A stretch of DNA of 64,000 nucleotides from Chrysomallon squamiferum. Taxonomy: Eukaryota > Mollusca > Gastropoda > Neomphalida > Peltospiridae. Of this stretch, positions 59,201 to 64,000 are shown in pieces (position 1 is the first letter of the stretch; each line of letters starts with the position of its first letter). The notes beneath the pieces were generated by a model that did not search any database, was not told where the DNA came from, and was given only the letters and a program-made list of their open reading frames with translations. The stretch is from NCBI GenBank assembly GCA_012295275.1, contig CM022665.1:43602152-43666151 (forward strand), in the 5' to 3' direction. The position numbers were made by a program, and so were the translations under genes.

Positions 59201-59254
59201 AGATGGAGAAAGAGATAGAGCTAGAAATAGATAGATACACATACATACATACAC

Positions 59255-59360
59255 ATATCTTTTCTCATGTTAATTCTGTCTCTATGATCTAAGTTATGAA
59301 CTACGTATTTAGCTTTTTCTTTCTTAAACCGGCAACAAAAAGTAATCCTTGAGTTTAGAA
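59255..59360 (+). mobile_element. dispersed element copy 2 (inverted relative to 51.6 kb)
   Basis: Matches the reverse complement of 51572-51690 through CTTTTCTCATGTTAATTC, AGTTATGAACTAC, TTTAGCTTTTTCTTTCTTA and TTGAGTTTA. The match stops at about 59360, just inside the left arm of the hairpin that starts at 59357. The two copies lie about 7.6 kb apart in opposite orientation. Confidence 0.85.
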
Positions 59361-59419
59361 AATGCTGATACGTTCAAAGAAACTCAAACAAAGTTTTTTT
59401 GAATGTATCAGCATTTTCT
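59357..59419 (+). ncRNA. 28-bp hairpin with 7-nt loop; candidate structured RNA or palindromic element
   Basis: Arms 59357-59384 and 59392-59419 pair over 28 positions: 26 Watson-Crick pairs and two positions that are G-U in the plus-strand RNA. The loop is CAAACAA. The stem contains AATGCTGATACGTTC on the left and GAATGTATCAGCATT on the right. Because both changes are U in the right arm and keep pairing in plus-strand RNA, a transcribed hairpin is possible. The stem is short and almost too perfect for a typical animal pre-miRNA, so a palindromic MITE remnant is an equal alternative. Confidence 0.5.
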
Positions 59420-59469
59420 TATTAACACTCTGAAGGGGACAAGTAAAGAATAAATTGAAGACGAAGAAC

Positions 59470-59600
59470 AGGAAGAAGAAGAAGAAAGAAAGAAAGGAAA
59501 AAAGGAGAAGGAGAAAAAAAAGAAAGAAGAAGAAGAGGGAGAAGAAATAAGAAGAAATAAAAAGAAGAAAAAAGAAAGAATAAAGAAGAAAAAGATACAT
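59470..59600 (+). repeat. purine tract with 78-nt uninterrupted core
   Basis: No pyrimidine from 59470 to 59547 and very few to 59590; GAA, GAAA and GGA units. Three minus-strand frames over it are Ser/Phe/Leu runs. Confidence 0.95.
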
Positions 59601-59703
59601 GAAGACGCACCACACAAAAACACACACACGCACAAGACAGTGCTTTTTTTCATATGTTTAGTACGTATGTAAATATATTATCTCTGAAGTATGCCTTAAA
59701 TTT

Positions 59704-59840
59704 TTCTCGTTACGTTACGTTACGTTATGCACGTTTTGTGCATGTGTGTGTGTGTGTAGGGCTATGTATGCATTTTATATATGTGTATATATATATATAT
59801 ATGTGTGTGTGTGTCTGTGTACACACACAATTGTCTCTGT
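59704..59840. repeat. (GTTAC)n and (TG)n/(TA)n
   Basis: Four TTACG units (59709-59727), then TG and TA stretches. Confidence 0.85.
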
Positions 59841-60023
59841 GTATGTGTGTGTAGGTAAGTAGGTATCTATGCATACGAGTGTATTTTTACGTTATGTTCT
59901 CCGATGGCTTTTTTCCCCTCGTTTTTGGTTTTTTACTTTTATATATATATATTTTTTTTTTTCTGTTTTTCAGTTCAAAAGCATGGACGAACAGACAACA
60001 AATCACCCAGAGCAGCGAATAAC

Positions 60024-60047
60024 AAAAAAAAAAAAAAAAAAAAAAAA
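60024..60047. repeat. poly(A) tract, 24 nt
   Basis: Pure A run. Confidence 0.95.
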
Positions 60048-60109
60048 CATTTTCAACAACTGAAGACACATTTTAGCACTTTTACTGTTTTTATTACGTC
60101 ATGACAGAC

Positions 60110-60900
60110 ACAAGTTTTATTTTTTTATTTTTCGACCATTACGCCACGTTCATCTGCCTTTTATGCACCAAAACAAAATCAGATGGCGAAACTGCGGCTA
60201 TTGCGAACTGGGTGTGAGCTCTGCACGACAGAATACTTCACGTATAATATAAAACGGTCTTCTCCCCATCTCTTAATGCACCATACTGTGCTCGCTGTCT
60301 TTAGAAATTCCTTCAAGCTTTACTAACTTTATTTTGCCTCGAGAAACAAAAGTTGATTTAATCTTTCTTTTTTTTTTTCCAGTCCAGTTGGTCTTCTTTC
60401 GTCCTTTTTTTATTTCGTTCTCCCCGTTGAAACTGCGAACTGTACTTGAAGAGCATCGTTTTTTTTTTTTTTGAAAGGAAACTCACCCAGCCGTAGTTTC
60501 GTACTTTTGTCCTGTTTTTATTAACTGTAACTGGGTGTTTAAAAGATTCTCAATGGATGGATCCACTTTCAGCACTGGGGGACTGATTTGAATTCTGCTT
60601 TCCGCTTCGCAAACCTTTTACAAAAGGATGGGACTCAGTGTTGTCAAATGACAGGTTGGAGGACAGATCCTATTTATTATTTGTCCGACGTATTTGAAGC
60701 ATGTAGCAATTTTTTTTTTTCTTCATCCTTCTTCTTCTTCTTTTTATTTCGTTTTTCAATAGTTATAAATTCGTTTATACGCTTGCTATTGTGCAGCGTC
60801 GTACCCGTCACAAAAGACTTATCTCTCGTGATATGTCACGTGACCCAGAGGCAGCACTTGTTGCGTGATGTACTTGAGGCTCCCTACGGTAATCAGAAAG
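60110..60900. other. CpG-bearing spacer, no gene supported
   Basis: Balanced patches at 60140-60310 and 60470-60890 separated by T runs. The forward frame 60588-60965 (125 codons) contains a Phe/Ser run from T-rich sequence and ends in a Lys run; it has no recognisable domain. Confidence 0.45.
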
Positions 60901-61081
60901 AATTAAGGTGTAAAAAATCTTTAAATAAAAAAAAAATAAAAAAAATAATGAAAAAAATAAAATAAAATAATTCTTATTCTTTTTTGATAGGCACGTGTTT
61001 CAAACATTGCGTAGTAGTTTGTTTCATGCCTAAAGGCGAAATTTAACAACATCATACATTAATTATTATTTTTTGAATTTA

Positions 61082-61107
61082 TTTTTTTTTTTTTTTTTTT
61101 TTTTTTT
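61082..61107. repeat. poly(T) tract, 26 nt
   Basis: Pure T run. Confidence 0.95.
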
Positions 61108-61219
61108 ATATGTGATGTAGAGAAATTATTATATTGCTCGTAGTTATCATTGGATAGAGTCTCCCTGTAAAATTCATTTACTTACATTTTTTTTTTTTTA
61201 GCGTATGTAAATGATACCG

Positions 61220-61221
<2 letters not shown>

Positions 61222-61268
<47 letters not shown>
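61222..61268. repeat. (TTA)n microsatellite
   Basis: About 15 TTA units. Confidence 0.97.
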
Positions 61269-61269
<1 letters not shown>

Positions 61270-61549
61270 AATGTTTTATTATCATAATACATAAAGGGTG
61301 TTGTCTTTCCTTCTTCTTTTATTAACTTCTTATTTGAATGTTTGTTTAAAACAGTTAAATATCTACTTAAACATTATCTACTCTTAAACGAATGTGTAAT
61401 GAAATATACGTACGTATGCATAAGCTTTCCGGTGTTTTTATAAATACGTTTGAGGAAAGAAGAAGAAGAAAAAGTAAACATTAGGAATGTATTTAGCTTC
61501 AGAATACATCACAGTAGCTAATCACAATTATATATTACTACAACCAGGT

Positions 61550-61599
61550 CCACTACTATTATTATTATTTCTTTTACTACTGCTACTACTACTGCTACT

Positions 61600-61666
<67 letters not shown>

Positions 61667-61670
61667 TTGA
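61550..61670. repeat. (TAT)n(TAC)n trinucleotide array
   Basis: Short TAT block, mixed TAC/TGC units, then about 20 TAC units. The 72-codon frame reads Leu then Tyr runs. Confidence 0.96.
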
Positions 61671-62071
61671 CCAACGATCCTGACTTTTCTTACGATTTTA
61701 AATGAAAAACAAGTGTATACCCGTCCCATTGTATGGGAACGTGCTTATATATATATATCTTTATCACAGTACATCACACAGTTGAAAACACATAAACCTT
61801 TATTATTATTAAAGTATGCTGTGAAGAATTTACTACTAAAATGTGTTGAAAGGACCCTTTGCATTTATTCATGTAACATAATATTTATTATATGACGTAA
61901 CACGGTATTGAATGTTCTTGTGATCGGAGATCAAGTGCAAATGTAATGCGTTTGAAATTCAGTGTTAATTTTATTTTTTATTTTTTTTCTATGTCGCTAA
62001 CAGCAGGTGTTTGTATGTATAATGTGCATTTTTGCATACGGTTTATTCAAATACTTATATATCATGTATAT

Positions 62072-62130
62072 CATATATATATATATATATGTGTGTTTGT
62101 TTGTGTATATATATATATATATATACAGAC
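62072..62130. repeat. (TA)n/(TG)n
   Basis: TA blocks on both sides of a TGTGTTTGTTTGTG insert. Confidence 0.92.
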
Positions 62131-62198
62131 ACACATACATGAATAAATAATGTTCCGTGTATTAATATGTTTTCTCAGGAATGGAGAAAACATTGGGT

Positions 62199-62243
62199 AG
62201 TAACAATACTAATATTAGTAATATTAGTAGTATTAGTATTACT
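62199..62243. repeat. TATTAG-rich fold-back
   Basis: AGTAACAATACTAATA (62199-62214) is the approximate reverse complement of TATTAGTATTACT (62231-62243). The loop carries further TATTAG units. Confidence 0.6.
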
Positions 62244-62244
62244 G

Positions 62245-62720
62245 GTGGTGACGTTAACAGAAACGAAACGACATCACCGCATGACGTCACGTCATGCACG
62301 GTCTAAACGTCATTAAATTAGCCGTGCTTTTGTCAGGTGACATTTTTTTTTTTTTTTTGACAGGACAGAAAACGTAAAAGGAAATTCCCCCACGGGATCG
62401 TGTTCGCTTTAACTGACGTACGCCTCATTATTTCCTCTGTCTGAATTAGCCCGGCATTTAACGCTGCGTTCCGCGTCTGTATTGGTTACAGTTTCCATTG
62501 CACAACAGCTCCTCTTCGAGAAACCAAAACAATCCGCGACACGGATACCCACGGTGGTCCGTGCTGTCGATTATCTCCCTTCGCTGGTTCCGGATTGTCA
62601 GAAATACTGCTTCCCTATTGTTACTTCTTATTTCGGCAGAAATAATTTGCACCGATAAGATGTCAGGTCTGGTCTTTTTTTTTTTTTTGGCCTTCATGAT
62701 GTTTTCTTCACCTCTGTAAT
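62245..62720. promoter_or_regulatory. CpG-rich block with CRE cluster; candidate promoter or enhancer
   Basis: TGACGT or ACGTCA cores occur at 62249, 62282, 62289, 62307 and 62413. GCATGACGT (62279-62287) and ACGTCATGC (62289-62297) are perfect inverted arms around one base, so a full palindromic CRE overlaps a second half-site. CATTAAATTAGCC, GTCAGGTGACA and ACCGATAAGATGTCAGG cores follow. Frames on both strands (62458-62697, 62498-62719) have no domain. CREB/ATF recognition of TGACGTCA is established; use here is inference. Confidence 0.42.
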
Positions 62721-62863
62721 TTACTTTTGTTACCCAAGGAACGGCGTCTTGTTACACGCAAAAAAGGTGTTTCGGAAGACGTCCATTGTTACCCCAGGCT
62801 TTTTTTAAAAAAAATTCTCTCTAAGGAGTTTGTCGAGCATGTCCTTGTTTTTCAAATATAAAG

Positions 62864-62895
<32 letters not shown>

Positions 62896-63012
62896 AAAAT
62901 GAGTAAAGTTTATTCTCGTAACCGGACATCATGATTACGTTTAGATAAAACTGTTTTCTTAACGACTAGTTTCAATATCTTTTTTTTTTTTTTTTTTTTT
63001 TTCTTAACGACT
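62864..63012. repeat. poly(A) (30 nt) and poly(T) flanked by a direct repeat
   Basis: A run 62864-62893. T run 62981-63002 lies between TTTTCTTAACGACT-like direct repeats (62955-62967 and 62999-63012), so a 44-bp segment was duplicated together with T-run growth. Confidence 0.85.
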
Positions 63013-63169
63013 TTTCGGCTGACACCTGTTTTTTTAAAAAGAAGGGAGTTTTTAAAAAGAAAAGAAAAGAAAGGAACGAATGACCTTGTTGTCCACTCCA
63101 TTGTCTTCACTCCAGCCTGTCTTATTGAAAAACGTATTTTATGTGTTCTGTGCGTTTGTTTGAAAACCT

Positions 63170-63460
63170 ACTCTGTAATTGGTGACGCTGGAAAGTTAAT
63201 GATGGGAAAGATTACCTTTACGATCGGTGCTGTTCTCCTCAACGATTCTCTCTGGCATTGTCTTTTTCCCGCGAGAGTGTCATAGATAACGCGGACAGAT
63301 TTAGGTGTCCCCCCCTCCCCCTTTCTTCCTGGCTGCAAGATGAAAGATGAACAAATTAGCCTGCTCTTTACGTCTGTTTAATTGTCCCGTTAATGGCCGA
63401 GATTAAAACTTTTGTCTTTAAGTTTCCTGACACGTTCTGATAACCGTGCGAGAACCGTCT
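63170..63460. promoter_or_regulatory. balanced CpG-bearing block; candidate enhancer
   Basis: Non-repetitive block with CAAATTAGCCTGC, TGTTTAATTGTCC, CGTTAATGGCC, GATTAAAACTTTTGTC and TGATAACCGTG phrases. Several TAAT-type cores within 100 bp suggest a homeodomain-bound element. Function is inference. Confidence 0.35.
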
Positions 63461-63529
63461 TTTTTTTTTTTTTTCAGAGACAGGCAGAGAGAAGAGAAAT
63501 AGAAAATTTCTGTTTTTAAGTTACTGTTA

Positions 63530-63860
63530 TTGTTATTGTTGTTATTATTATTATTATTTTTTGTTGCTGATGGAAGTGGATAGATATAGAACGTGTTATT
63601 ACTTAATATGTATGTGTATGTCATCGTGTGTGTACGTATCTATGTATGTATGTATGTATGTAACTCTGGTATGACTGTATTTCTGTATGGACGTATACAT
63701 GATGTATCTATGTGTGTGTGCGTGTGTATGTAACTAAGTATGCATGTGTATACATATGTATTTATTCAAATATGTCTGCATATTTATAATGTGTATGTCT
63801 ATGTTTAAATGTATTTTATGTATGTATATATGTATGTATGTATGTAAAAAGATATGAATA
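63530..63860. repeat. (TTA)n and TATG-rich region
   Basis: TTG/TTA units 63526-63560, then four to five GTAT units (63640-63660) and scattered TATG to 63845. The window ends in a T/CT-rich stretch (63957-63995). Confidence 0.85.
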
Positions 63861-64000
63861 TGAAGAGATATGAATAAAACGTACTTTCGTAAGAGCATTC
63901 CTGTAATTACATACACACAGTGGAATAAATCTCTTTATTTTCGTTTCTTTCTGCGGTTTTTTTTTTTTCTTTTTTCTTCTCTCCTTTTCTTTTCCAGAAT

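Noticed and set aside
60588-60965. 125-codon forward frame
   Set aside because: Contains a T-run-coded Ser/Phe stretch and an A-run-coded Lys tail; no domain.
1-64000. CRISPR arrays, bacterial operons, phage or plasmid features
   Set aside because: Composition, repeats and lack of dense genes are eukaryotic; the short-period arrays have no unique spacers of constant length.
1-64000. Endogenous viral or LTR/LINE coding sequences
   Set aside because: No frame shows reverse transcriptase, integrase, protease or capsid motifs that I recognise.

Overview
The window looks like non-coding DNA from an AT-rich, repeat-dense animal genome. I found no protein-coding exon, rRNA, intact tRNA or recognisable transposase or reverse transcriptase that I can support. 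Open reading frames rarely exceed 100 codons. The longest ones are translations of (CA)n, (TA)n, (GA)n or poly(A/T), or are broken by homopolymer runs. About 25 A or T tracts of 20 bases or more, long (CT)n/(CA)n/(GA)n/(AAT)n/(TACA)n arrays and degenerate tRNA-like SINE remnants suggest a lophotrochozoan invertebrate. A mollusc, possibly a cephalopod, is my guess from style alone.

Layout. From 1 to about 45.6 kb the sequence is poor in CpG (roughly 2 to 14 per kb in the stretches I counted). It consists of AT-rich spacer, microsatellites, several diverged minisatellites (5.05, 10.4, 13.2, 15.5, 17.3, 26.5, 30.9, 33.8, 36.1 and 39.6 kb) and blocks of ordinary, balanced sequence that look like candidate regulatory elements (about 7.4, 13.4, 15.9, 21.1, 26.2, 29.4, 33.5, 38.2 and 41.3 kb). 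From about 45.6 kb to the right end CpG becomes several times more frequent (27 to 34 per kb where counted). This part holds CpG-rich promoter-like blocks (49.0, 51.1, 52.0, 62.3 and 63.2 kb) with CRE, X-box and TATA-like matches.

The most unusual items are: (1) a roughly 105-bp tandem satellite of about nine units at 53.25-54.2 kb; (2) eight exact-period 25-bp units enclosed by terminal inverted repeats and TA dinucleotides at 55.09-55.34 kb, like a MITE that carries its own minisatellite; (3) a 28-bp, fully pairable hairpin with a 7-nt loop at 59.36-59.42 kb; (4) a roughly 100-bp dispersed element present at 51.6 kb and, inverted, at 59.3 kb directly beside that hairpin; (5) several tRNA-like A-box/B-box units, including tandem and dimeric ones; and (6) the CpG step at about 45.6 kb. 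Because no genes are seen, nothing can be said about genes working together. The window may be an intron of a long gene, an intergenic region, or a boundary between the two.
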